From Haplomitrium mnioides (Eukaryota; Marchantiophyta; Haplomitriopsida; Calobryales), in assembly GCA_049999725.1 (NCBI GenBank), contig JBNGIS010008297.1:1-31417 (forward strand): DNA of 31,417 bases. The letters run 5' to 3'. The notes under the pieces were generated by a model. It did not search any database. It saw nothing but the letters and a program-made list of their open reading frames with translations, and was not told where the DNA came from. The translations under genes and the position numbers were made by a program. Of this stretch, positions 18,412 to 27,559 are shown one piece after another; position 1 is the first letter of the stretch, and every line of letters begins with the position of its first letter.

Positions 18412-20285
18412 CACACCATGGGGTGAGCTTGAGGCTCAGTGTGGCACTGAAGAGTTTGGGGAAGAAGGCGCTGATCATGATGATCTCATAGTTTGAGTGT
18501 TGGTTTTTTTCTCTTGACTTGAATATGGGAATGATGCTGTTTATCTTACATTTCTGTGAGAAACTGACTCTGGTAACATGATTGACCAGGTCTGTGATTG
18601 GCTGAGTGAGGGGTGTTAAACCACCTTTTTCAGCAATTGGACCTGGACTACCAGTGTGTCAAGGGCTTTGTTCTGTAGGTTCTTGATCACAGGTTGCACC
18701 AATTCCACTCTTTAGATATCAGATGTGTGTTGTTTGTCATACCAAGGATTGGTGGTTGTGGCAGTTGGAGACTGGGTACACCTGGTTGCCATAGTTTTTC
18801 TAGTCTTCTAAGTTATGAAGCTGGAGCTGGTCCTGTTTCCCCGTCAGGTTTGTGAAGAATTTCCTTGAATGGTGGTTCTTGTCACAGACAGTCTGTGGAA
18901 ATGTGAGCGTCATCCATGCCACGCGTAGTTCTTGTCGACATCTCCAGTTCTTGAGTGTCGGTGGATCTCATTAAATGGCTCTCCATTCTTTACTTCGGTT
19001 TTCCATGGTCAGCATATCTTCTGTGCTGTATTGTTGAACCGGGGATTTGGTCGGAAGCTTCGGTGTTCAGCAGATATCCTGAAGGCAATCAGGGTTGTAG
19101 GGGATTTGAGTGTAGTCCAGGTCAGGACTATATCTGTGAGTGAGCTGGCATGTGGGAATGAAAGTGTTGAGAGTTGCTTGTGTAGCTCTGTTGTGTAGTC
19201 ATGGGAGCATTTCTCAGGGGTGTAGTGATAGAAAAGGTAAGTGGGATGGTGGCCTCCATGTACTGGCCTGGCTGGATGGGTATGTGACAAGAAGGTGATG
19301 TTCAGGTGTGGGATCACAGGTATAGAATTTCTGAAGGCTTTCAAAGTTTCTATGGGATACAGGTAGAAGCTAGTCCCCTACTGATTGCCCTATTCTTGTA
19401 CTGCCTTTATAGATACATTGGTTGTTTTGTCCCATTACAGATATGGAGTTCATGGGCACTGCAGAAATCTAGAAGTTTGTGGTGGTATTTAAAAGTGCTG
19501 TCCTGTGAGCTGCATTGGAGGTCCCTCCGGTCTTCCAGAATCTCGTGGTTCCTCATTTTCAGCTGCCTCTGGGTTGAGTGTGTGCCTGTAGGTTACCTGT
19601 GCAGCAGTTGAAGTCTCACACACACCATCATCAGGTTGTCTTTGACGACTTTATAGATGAATTCCTCTATCTTCACCAGCTGTGCAGGTGGCCTTCCCTA
19701 CTGGAAAGTAGCGCAAGGCAATCTAGGCATCTTGATCTAGACCTGGAGATTTCCTAAGTTTGAGCCAGATGGATCTGTGGAAAGTGTCTGCTTCCATAGC
19801 TGTAATTTGGTTGTTAATTTTTTTGAAATATATAAGGCATGTTTGTCTTCCATGGCCTCTGTTACCGATCTGCGGTTGAAAAAGAGATCACTTCATAGCC
19901 AGGGATGTTGGATATCTGAGACTCCATGGTTTTCCAGGTTTCAGCAAGGAGAATCATGTCGAGACCGGAGCCAATATTAGACAAGTGGATGCTCTTGTGC
20001 CAGGGGTAACTTTGGCATTTCCAAAACACTCCCGACATTGGTGGGGGACCATATCATGCTGCTTAGATCTCAGAAATAGGCAGATTAGACATAGAGATTA
20101 GTGGCGAGAGAGTGAGCATATGACTCACAAGCGGGTTTGTCCTCGCTCAACTGTTCTCAATTAAACATGTTTTAGCTTACTACTTTTATTTTTGCACCCC
20201 TCTGCACTGTTGTGTGCATTGTACTCTCAGTCCTTATGGCCCTAGGGCTGGCTCGGGACTTTAATCAAATTCTATTCTATTCTCT
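18412..20285 (+). mobile_element. 5'-inverted (twin-primed) LINE copy T2
   Basis: Bases about 20050-20285 are the LINE 3' UTR in plus orientation, from ATGCTGCTTAGATCTCAG through GGCTGGCTCGGGACTTTAAT to a (TATTC)n tail at 20268-20284. Bases about 18421-20045 are the endonuclease to mid-RT region in minus orientation. Left to right the inverted part runs from mid-RT back to the endonuclease start, then the 3' terminus follows. This is the order expected from twin priming, with about 1 kb of RT lost at the junction. Same structure as T1. Confidence 0.75.
18421..20045 (-). pseudogene. LINE APE endonuclease and RT amino half (frameshifted)
   Basis: Read from 20045 down, the minus strand gives LDMILLAETW and IPGYEVISF (the Glu-containing block at the start of APE-type LINE endonucleases, about 19965-19895). 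A DFN-x-x-TGNLQA block is at about 19600-19570. The RT leader PTYLFYHYTPEKCSHDYTTE, LHKQLS, SLTDIVLTW, then NPRFNNTA (19240-19030) aligns with 29600-29330 of the better copy. Several stops and frameshifts. The endonuclease nicks target DNA to prime reverse transcription; this copy is dead but keeps the amino-terminal ETW block, which the 27986-30285 copy lacks. Confidence 0.75.
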
Positions 20286-20934
20286 CTGGTTAGGCCATAC
20301 TCAGACTTTTCTCAACTGCTGGGGTGCAACCCAATCTATACAGCTTCTCTTCCGTGATACCAACATCAACTACCTTGCCAAGCTTATCCAGAACTTTACA
20401 GTCAGAGTTGACCACCAAGCCAGTCCTGGTAAGTGCACTCACTGACACAAGTTCTTTGTGATCTCAGGATCATTAAGGACTCCCTCCCGATCCTTTAATT
20501 CTGAGATATGCAATCCTGTGGCAATTGCTCGTACTCCGTGTCGGAAAAATTAACTTCAAAATCCACGTGAAGAGTTGAGAGGCTGGCGAGAGAGAGAGGA
20601 CTTAACATGATATATGCTTCGAAGCAGACAGCTGAGATCGAAGGTCGCTAGAAATCAGCTTGCAGGTTGCTGGAAATCAGGTTGCGATGCAGCAGGATCG
20701 CAATGCTCATAAAGTCAGCTTTGAAGGAGATGCCAGAATCTGAGTCGCGATATAGCAAGAGGGCAGATTCACGAGACAGGCGAAATCGAACACAAAGGGG
20801 GGTCAGCAAAAAATCGCGTTTTAGGGTGGACGCGATTTTTTTCAAACTCTCCCCCATCGAAAACAATCCTTTCGCGCTGGCTCGAAATCGCAAAACTGCG
20901 ATTAAGCAGGGGAGTCAAAACGACAGGTCTTTGA
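20286..20934. other. Unassigned stretch with a CpG/TCG-rich core
   Basis: 20290-20445 has an open plus frame (LWLGHTQTFLNCWGATQ...) that I do not recognise. From about 20640 to 20910 the sequence is richer in CpG than the rest of the window and repeats AATCGC/GCGATT words in both orientations (AAATCGCGTTTT, GACGCGATTTT, GAAATCGCAAAACTGCGATT). Two near-identical GAAATCAGCTTGCAG / GAAATCAGGTTGCGA units start it. It could be part of a terminal repeat of the adjoining copia element. Confidence 0.4.
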
Positions 20935-22345
20935 CTCCCTGGTATTCGACACCTCCTCGCAGCAAATCCAGATTGTCACTAAATAACAGCAGGTCGTCCA
21001 CGTACACAGTGATTATGATAATAGACCCCTTTACCATTGAGCAGTACACGCTGTGATCGGATGTGCATCTAGAATATCCATCACTGTAGGTACTGGTCTA
21101 TCTTCTCATACCATGCTCATGAGGACTGTTTCAGTTCATGCAGAGACTTCTTGAGAAGACATACCTTGTCTTCCTCTCCAGGTGCTTTAAACCCTTCAGG
21201 TTGCATCATATAGATCTCTTCCCTGAGATCTCCATTCAGGAAAGCTGACTTCACATCTATCTGATGAACCTCCCAGTTCATCTCTGCTGTTATGGCCATT
21301 AAGCAGCAGATTGATGTCATCTTCACCACTGGGGCAAATGTTTCTCGAAAGTCTATACCTTCTTTCTGCAGATATCTCTTGGCCACCAGGCGTGCCTTGT
21401 ACTTGTTGATTTCATTTGTTGCTCCACGCTTGAGCTTGAACAGCCACTTGCACTCTACAGGTTTCCTGCCTTCTGGTACATCTGTCAGAATCCAAGTCCC
21501 ATTCTTTATCAGGGATTGGAACTCCTCTTTTGTACTGCTCCCACTGTGTTGCATCATCTCGTTCCATGGCCTGTCTCAGGCTGCTTGGTTCTGGCTCAAG
21601 AGCAATATTTGCATTACCTTCTTCTTTTCCAAGCCGGACAGTTGGTTTTCGAAGTCTCTGTGATCTCCTCACAGGTTGTGATGTCACCTCTTCAATTTCT
21701 TCAGATTCCTCCAGGGTAGCTGATCCTTCTTCTGCAAGTTGATGGTCAGAAGATTGACCCTGGAATTCAACACCTGGAGAGGTCTGCAGAAAAAACAGGG
21801 AGGGCAGGGCTTGGATGTGGATCCACTCCTTTACTTGTCTCCCACTCATTGAAGACGACATCCCTACTCCTGATTATCCAGCTTGGAGCTGGGTCATACA
21901 GTTGATACGCTTTCCCTCCTTCACTGTACCCAAAGAAGATGCACTTTGTAGCCTTAGGTTCCAACTTCATAGGAAGTGTGCTAGGAACCAAGGCATATGC
22001 ATCGCAACCAAAAACTCTGAGATGCTTCATTGATGGTTGAACTCCTTTCCAAGCCTGCCAAGGTGTCATCCCTTCAACATCATGGAGGTGTACTCCCCTC
22101 CACCATCACTCCTCAAAATCTTGATCCTTCTGTCAACCTCATTCTCCACCTTGGCCAGGTATTGCTGGAAATATTCAAAAGTCTGATTTTTAGTACACAT
22201 GAAGTAGACAAAAGACATTCTGGATTTATCATCTGTGAATGTTACAAAATATCTTTTGCCAGATATTCAAGGTGCCTTCCTGGGTCCACAAACATCACTG
22301 TGGACTAATTCCAACAGTTTGAATGCCTTCCATCCAATACCTCTC
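20935..22345 (-). pseudogene. Ty1/copia integrase and RT relic with YVDD site
   Basis: From 22340 down: LELVHSDVCGP (first integrase Asp, about 22300), FVTFTDD, KILRSDGGGEYTS (second Asp, about 22110), then WQAWKGVQPSMKHLRVFGCD (22060) directly after it, so about 80 residues with the catalytic Glu are missing. Then VRRSQRLRKP (21670), the RT start FKLKRGATNEINKYKARLVA and IDFRETFAPVVKMTSI (21440-21330), VHQIDVKSAFLNGDL (first RT Asp, 21260-21220), KKSLHELKQSS (21140) and, after a frame change, IIITVYVDDLLLFSDN (about 21015-20970) with the YVDD active site. It ends soon after. Order is canonical for copia pol. Truncated by SINE-A at 22346. Confidence 0.85.
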
Positions 22346-22919
22346 TTCTTGTTGTGGTTAGTTTTCCTCTCCATGACTTCATAACTAATATATTCAGTGA
22401 CTTTAGCGGATGTTCTGCATCCAAGTAGTCACCAGTGATGCGCTTCATGTGCTATGTTCAAGGTGCAGAAGGCCCCAATCACTAACCTTTGAGCAGACCT
22501 CTGTGGGAGTTATGCTCTTGGATGTAAACGCCTTACAAGATCAATTTAAAGTGAAATGAATGATGTCGCAAGTTGATGCTTGAGAGTTGACAGATTTTGA
22601 TGTGTTGGATTCTTGGTGGAGTGCTAGGCATCATCATGACTGAGTTTTCCCGTTACTTCTGGAAAGTGGCAGAAACTCAGTACGACGATTGATCAGGACC
22701 TGCTGTCGGGAACTGACGAAACCAGCAGGAAGTTGTGGCAGCTTGTCACTGCTACACATGATGAGGCTGAATAGTATGAAACTTTGTGTCTGACACCACA
22801 GAGTCAAGGCTGCACTGTATGCGTGCACAGTAGTGATATGTGTAGGTTTTTCCTAGACTATTGCAGATTCCATTTAATTGTTTTTGTGGTTAGTTTTGCT
22901 CTCCACAACTTCATAGCTA
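22346..22919 (+). mobile_element. SINE-A dimer: 3' scrap (copy 8) - linker - copy 9
   Basis: Copy 8 (22351-22388) is only the last about 40 bp of SINE-A. Linker L (22389-22490) is almost identical to 14028-14130. Copy 9 (22491-22919) is full length. In copy 9 the first hairpin is 22699-22705/22723-22729 with a 17-nt loop; the second is 22735-22741/22749-22755 with loop CTTGTCA. The dimer is truncated within its first unit like the one at 14558. It interrupts or abuts the copia relic. No TSD seen. Confidence 0.72.
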
Positions 22920-23063
22920 ATATTGAAGGTCAGCTTATGCTGACATACAAGTTGCCCCGTAATAAAAGAGTGGAGCAACCAACTTCAGTGAGTGGAAAGG
23001 GGATCGCCTGAATGCGGCGGCCCCTTCTGACATTTTAACAAATGTTCTATTTCTGAGCCTATT

Positions 23064-23378
23064 TTTTTTTTTTTTTGACAGGAAGTAAAAACTTTATTTC
23101 CACACATCAATAACAACCGCCGAAGCAGTAAAAACATCAAAGTCTGGACAAAAGCAAACTACTTCCTCGAGGGTAGCCAGGTCGGGACACAAAGGTGTCC
23201 AGCGACAGCTACCTAACCAATAAAATCTATCACATGTCCTCCTCCTGAGGTACATCACTAGCCCCAGGCCATCAATCCAGAAAATAATTAACATAAACCA
23301 CTAGTCAATTCTACTTCAAACGAACTCCAGTAAATCTGATAGCTGATAACCCTATCTTCATTCTGGTTCCACTGAAAG
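23064..23378 (-). other. 3' UTR and poly(A) of the ORF1 element
   Basis: On the minus strand TGGATTGATGGCCTGGGGCT at about 23280 resembles TGGATTGAGGGCATTGGGCT at 25302 of the L1 RT unit, so both units share the start of their 3' region. It ends AATAAAGTTTTTACTTCC then A-rich. AATAAA is a poly(A) signal about 20 bases before the tail. Confidence 0.65.
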
Positions 23379-24925
23379 TCAAGAGGGGATTACACTGTGC
23401 AACAGTGAATCATCCTCCAATGAGACTTCTAAGGAATCTTCTTCATCCTCCAGAATTTTCTTCCCTCGGAGGTCTACTTTATGACACACTTGGTCCACCT
23501 TTCTGGCCGAAATCTGTCCTTTCATTTTCTCTGATCCCAGGGTCCTGGCCATTCCCTGAGATCTGCTCCGGGTGAAACAAAGTTCTGCAGCCATTGATTC
23601 TTTCTTTGGCTTGTTACGCCGATTGTAGCGCTTGATGACCTTCTCCCACTTGTTCGGTCCCATGTCAGAGGCAAGCTCCTCCTCGACTACCACTTGGGTC
23701 TCAACCTGCATTTGCTTCGCACCAACCATATTATCAATGACCTCAGCTGCCCCTTCTAGTCCTATCTTTTTGCCAGTACCACAAGCCACCTCAATTCTAG
23801 CTGGAGGTGCACTTGTGTCTATACTTGAGGCAGCCAGGGTTTTACCTAGCACAGAGGTTACAGCTCTCCTCTCTTCTTGTGCTGACTTAGGGCTGATAGA
23901 GTCCTTTCTCCCATGGCAGGTACTGCTTTCAGATTCTTCTTGTACTAGATTGTTACCAACAATTTTTGAAGGTGTACTTGCTTCTGCCTGATTGCTGTTA
24001 TCCACCTCAAGTTTTGACGACTGCCTTTCTTGATTCTCCAACTTTTGTGTAACCGATGGAGAAGTGCCCGGTTTCCTAAAGGTCCCCTATTGGCCTGCCT
24101 GAGGGCCTCCCCCTTCTTTTTCAGGGCAAAACCACGGGCGTTCCCTTTAGGACAATCTCCAACCAAGTGATCAGTGCTTCTGCAGAGGAAGCACCTGAGA
24201 GGTATTCCATCATATTCCACCTCCTGGGAGTAGGTGCCTTCGGGACACAACAGCTCCAAGACTGGACTCACTCCTTTGGATGTGTCCAGCTGAACACAGA
24301 ATCTAACATGCATTCCATCCAGAGCTGGAGGGACATGAATGCAATTTCCAAAGGCACTGGCAATCATTGGCAGCTGATTGCGTAGCTCTTCAGGAAAAAA
24401 TGGCAAGGTGATCCAAGTAGGAACCAAGGCTTGTTCCGTCAAGGGGTCAAACCTAGATCTCCAAGGTTGGAAGATGCATCTCATGTTCTTCATGCGTAAA
24501 GGTTCCCCTGTAAGAAGCGTGGATCTGACTCCATCTTCTTCTGTAGATACCAGAAAAATACCTTTGCCCAAGAGCCTGAGCACTGAGGCCTTCCAACCTC
24601 TCTGTTCACGAATTTTTTCGAACCATGTCGAAATCTCCTTGAGGCCCGGGAAGAAGCTCCTGAAACGGCCAATGAGCAGCCTCTTCTTTAGCTGTGCCGT
24701 GGTGAGCATGCACAAGTCCTGGTCCACGCTGAGCACTTTATGAGGTAAGGATATTGTATTCTTCCTCCTCGCCTCTTCCCCCTGGCTCATGCGTTTACCA
24801 GGTACTAGATGTGCCAGGTTCTGAGAGCACTTCTTTTCCTGAACGTGATCCAGGTCTCCATGGAGCTGCCATAGACATAATAAGTGAATAAGAGCGGTGT
24901 CAAGACGGGCTTCCCACAGAACCAA
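23379..24925 (-). pseudogene. L1-type ORF1 protein: DUF4283 plus CCHC knuckle (one frameshift)
   Basis: From ATG 24925 (-) an open frame of 326 codons carries a DUF4283-like domain (about residues 76-215: LKKRLLIGRF, KGIFLVSTEE, IFQPWRSRFDP, VPTWITLPFFPEE, HVRFCVQLD) and one zinc knuckle (C245, C248, H253, C258). This is the plant L1 ORF1 layout, an RNA-binding chaperone that coats the LINE transcript. Near 24070-24090 the frame shifts; a further charged, E/K-rich tail runs in the other frame to 23379. The start could be further upstream, as the leader is open to the gap. No endonuclease or RT follows. The second copy at 10108-11185 has the same end. It could still make a protein up to the shift. 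Confidence 0.8.
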
Positions 24926-25169
24926 CTGTCGGGCAAAGTGTTTAGCTATGTCTTCCTAGTCGTGATGTTTTCAAGTTTTTACCAGCAGAGACCAGCTTGA
25001 ACAACACTTTCTTCGGACCCAATCCCAATTCCGTAAAAACTAGCTCGCGAAGCTCCCAACACTTTGCCTNNNNNNNNNNNNNNNNNNNNNNNNNNNNNNN
25101 NNNNNNNNNNNNNNNNNNNNNNNNNNNNNNNNNNNNNNNNNNNNNNNNNNNNNNNNNNNNNNNNNNNNN

Positions 25170-25608
25170 CTTTATTTACTTTCAAGCAACAAGGATACAA
25201 CCGCGGCCAGCAATCAGGCCGAGCGGCAAAAACCAACAACCAATCAATCCCTTTCGGGATCTAGCCTAGAAAATAACAACAGCCCAATGCCCTCAATCCA
25301 GATTACTACTAACATCCAAATTCCAGTAAACTGAGTCCTCATCACGGATACAAAGCAAATGCCTTGCTCCCCATGTTCTGTCAAAGGCTTCAAGAATTTT
25401 TTCTCTTTTCTCTTCATTTTGAGCCTTTCTCCAGTCTCTACAAGCATCGCGCCAAGCTTTCTTTCCGTACTCAATCAGTCTCATCCAGATTTTCTTTTTT
25501 AAGCAGTACATATCCATGTGTGACTTCTCGAACACTATTGCATTCCTAGACAGCCATATGGAGTAAAGTATTGCTCCTCTAAGTAAGGACCAGATCTCTT
25601 GCGCTACG
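25170..25608 (-). pseudogene. L1 RT carboxy-terminal tail and 3' UTR (fragment)
   Basis: Reading from 25608, the minus strand encodes AIVFEKSHMDMYCLKKKIW, then MRLIEYGKKAW, DACRDWRKAQNEEKRE, ending WGARHLLCIRDEDSVYWNLD; nearly the same as 7380-7165, with fewer mutations. The zf-RVT domain lies upstream of the truncation point and is absent. The 3' UTR runs to 25170 where the gap begins, likely hiding its poly(A). Confidence 0.75.
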
Positions 25609-25623
25609 ATTTCTGAGCCTATT

Positions 25624-25739
25624 GCTCACTGCTCACTGTCATAAGTATAAATGTCTAAGGGGGACCTGGAACTTGCAGGCCCTCTAAAATGTCTATTAGC
25701 TAACTACACTAGCTAGCCTTTGCAACTAACAATAGTTAG
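25624..25739. other. Spacer before the Penelope-like RT
   Basis: TAGCTAACTACACTAGCTAG and similar words; no gene. May belong to the 5' part of the Penelope-like element. Confidence 0.35.
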
Positions 25740-26902
25740 TTGTCTCTATTTCATTTTCTTAATCATCACTTGTTTAAACTCAACAAATTAGGTCCTAGAC
25801 TCCCCTTCATTTGTGCTGCTTGGAAGTTTCACAAGACTCCTAAGAAACCCAGGTTCATTAATGCTGCCTGTGGTACCACTCTTACTGATGTTTCTAAATG
25901 GCTTAGTTATTGTTGCAAAGCTATATTACCTAATGTGTATAAACTTTGGGTGGACACGCTTTATAAAAAGCTAATGTTCCTTGTGAAGGTAGTTGGATCC
26001 TGAAAGATTCTACAGATGTTATTAAAGTGAGAAGCTTTATTAATTCCGCAAGAACTCTCTCAGAGAAATCTTCTCCTGTAGTTCTTCAGTATTTTGACTT
26101 TTTGACTTTTTATACTAATATAGACTTAGCAGATCTTGAAACCAAAATGAGTTCTCTTATCCTAAAAGTTTTTAGTAAACAGTTTAAAGTCCATCGGTTC
26201 AGATTCTTGGTTGTTCATAAAACAGCGCTTGATTTTACGTACATGTGGCTTAAAAGTAAAGAAGAATTACATTCTTGTGTAAACCTGAAAGTCTTAAGTT
26301 AGTAGAAGCCACAGACCTCATTTGCTGGCTGGACTTTCTGGTGGATAATCTTCTCTCTTTTGGGCACTCTGTCTTTAGACAATCCATTGGGATTTCTATG
26401 GGCACTAATTTTGCAGTGTACTTGGCTAGTTTGTTCTTGTTCATGTACGAATCGGATTTCCTCAAGAGACTTGTCAGATCTAAGGCTTGTCCTGTCTTCC
26501 TTCATAAGCTGTCGCTTGTTAGAAGGTTTGTTGATGATCTGTTTGTCCCTGATTTGGAAAACTTTTTGGATTTCAAGTACTTGGATGTTCATGCTATAGG
26601 AGGAGGCATCTATCCTAGCAAGTCATGTGAGCTGAACTCTACCTCTAATGGCTTCTCTTGCCACTTTTTAGATCTAGATATTACACAATCTGAGAAAGGA
26701 TTAGAAGGCAATATTTTTGATAAGCGTATCCTACCAGAGTACGCAGGCATTCGGATAATCAGAATGCCTCATATTCAATCTAATATCTCAGATACAGCTA
26801 AATTTGGAGTTGTCAACAGCCAATTCTTCAGATTTATTCGTCTTTGTAGCTCTAAGGAGTTTTTTGTATCTCAAATGGTGGGTCTCATTCTCCTTCTTGA
26901 GG
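25740..26902 (+). pseudogene. Penelope-like reverse transcriptase (two frameshifts)
   Basis: Across three plus frames: ICAAWKFHKTPKKPRFI (25820-25865, RT1-type block of Penelope-like elements), VLQYFDFLTFYTNID (26079-26123, motif A with the first Asp), SIGISMGTNFAVYLASLFLF (26383-26440, motif B), VRRFVDDLFV (26518-26550, motif C with the two Asp), FLDLDI (26668-26685, motif D), then DKR and RMPHIQSNIS...KFGVVNSQFFRF. The motif set and order fit Penelope-like RTs rather than LINE, copia or gypsy RTs. Frameshifts lie near 25990 and 26285; the frame ends where LINE sequence begins at 26903. No GIY-YIG endonuclease was seen. Such RTs are uncommon in plants. Catalytic residues are present, but the gene is broken. 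Confidence 0.75.
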
Positions 26903-27114
26903 GGGGACAAACCCGCTTGTGAGTCATATGCTCACTCTCTCGCCTCTACTCTCTATGTCTAGTCTGCCTGTTTCTGAGATCTAAGCAGCATGAGTTCCCG
27001 AAAGAAGAGTGCCAGCCAGCGTTGATCATGATATTTGAGAAATTGTTGTACTGTTCCATTCTGTTCTACAAAAAGTCCATGAGACCTTCCCCGGATTTCA
27101 TAGTATCTGGGGCA
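26903..27114 (-). mobile_element. LINE L-main, distal part: RT tail and 3' UTR
   Basis: Matches 12490-12660 (T1) and, inverted, 20052-20145 (T2). It continues the RT carboxy terminus interrupted at 27985. It stops at GACAAACCCGC (26906), about 130 bp before the LINE tail would be reached, and joins the Penelope-like frame. No tail or TSD at this junction. Confidence 0.7.
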
Positions 27115-27116
27115 TT

Positions 27117-27484
27117 TTCAGATCTTTTTAGATCTAGATATTACACAATCTGAGATAGGCTTAGAAGTCAATATTTTTGATAAGCGTAACCTACCAGAGT
27201 ACGCAGGCATTCAGATAATTAGAATGCCTCATATTCAATCTAATATCTCAGATACAGCTAAATTTGGAGTAGTCAACAGCCAATTCTTCAGATTTATTCG
27301 TCTTTGTAGCTCTAAGGAGTTTTTTGTATCTCAAATGGTGGGTCTCATTCTCCTTCTTAAGGATAAAGGTTATCCAGTTCACAAGCTTATGAACAGAACA
27401 AGGGGTCTCCTTACTCGAGTGAAATTCTTGTATGGATTATCAGCTATGGGCATTTTCAAGACGATACGGCAAAAGGTATGTTAG
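27117..27484 (+). pseudogene. Penelope-like RT, second copy, 3' part only
   Basis: Repeats 26668-26900 with few differences and continues past it: after VSQMVGLILLLKDKGYP it reads HKLMNRTRGLLTRVKFLYG and stops at TIRQKVC (27484). It lacks motifs A to C. It supplies the carboxy terminus missing from the first copy, showing that the family protein ends about 40 residues after the point where copy 1 is cut. Confidence 0.75.
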
Positions 27485-27559
27485 TTTACAGTGGGGAGCT
27501 TCATACAAGCCCACTTCGAATGATTCTAATTTTTCTAATTAACTAACATCTCCTTCTCC

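Larger units (their letters stand above)
23049..25623 (-). mobile_element. L1 composite insertion (23064-25608) with perfect 15-bp TSD
   Basis: ATTTCTGAGCCTATT flanks the whole block at 23049-23063 and 25609-25623. In minus orientation the insert holds an L1 RT carboxy terminus plus 3' UTR (25608-25170), a 100-N gap (25070-25169), then a 5' leader, ORF1 (24925-23379), 3' UTR and poly(A) (T-run 23062-23076). One TSD around two head-to-tail units suggests that a read-through transcript of an L1 3' end and a downstream ORF1 element was reverse transcribed as one molecule. Insertion of one unit next to the other later is the alternative. Confidence 0.78.

Noticed and set aside
20212-20445. 77-codon plus-strand ORF as a gene
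   Set aside because: Its first third is the LINE 3' UTR and tail; the remainder has no recognisable domain.
20655-20890. 81- and 129-codon frames in the CpG-rich block
   Set aside because: Both strands are open because the composition lacks stops; no motif and no start context.
23632-24743. Plus-strand ORFs of about 120 codons
   Set aside because: They lie opposite the ORF1 reading frame and show no family resemblance.
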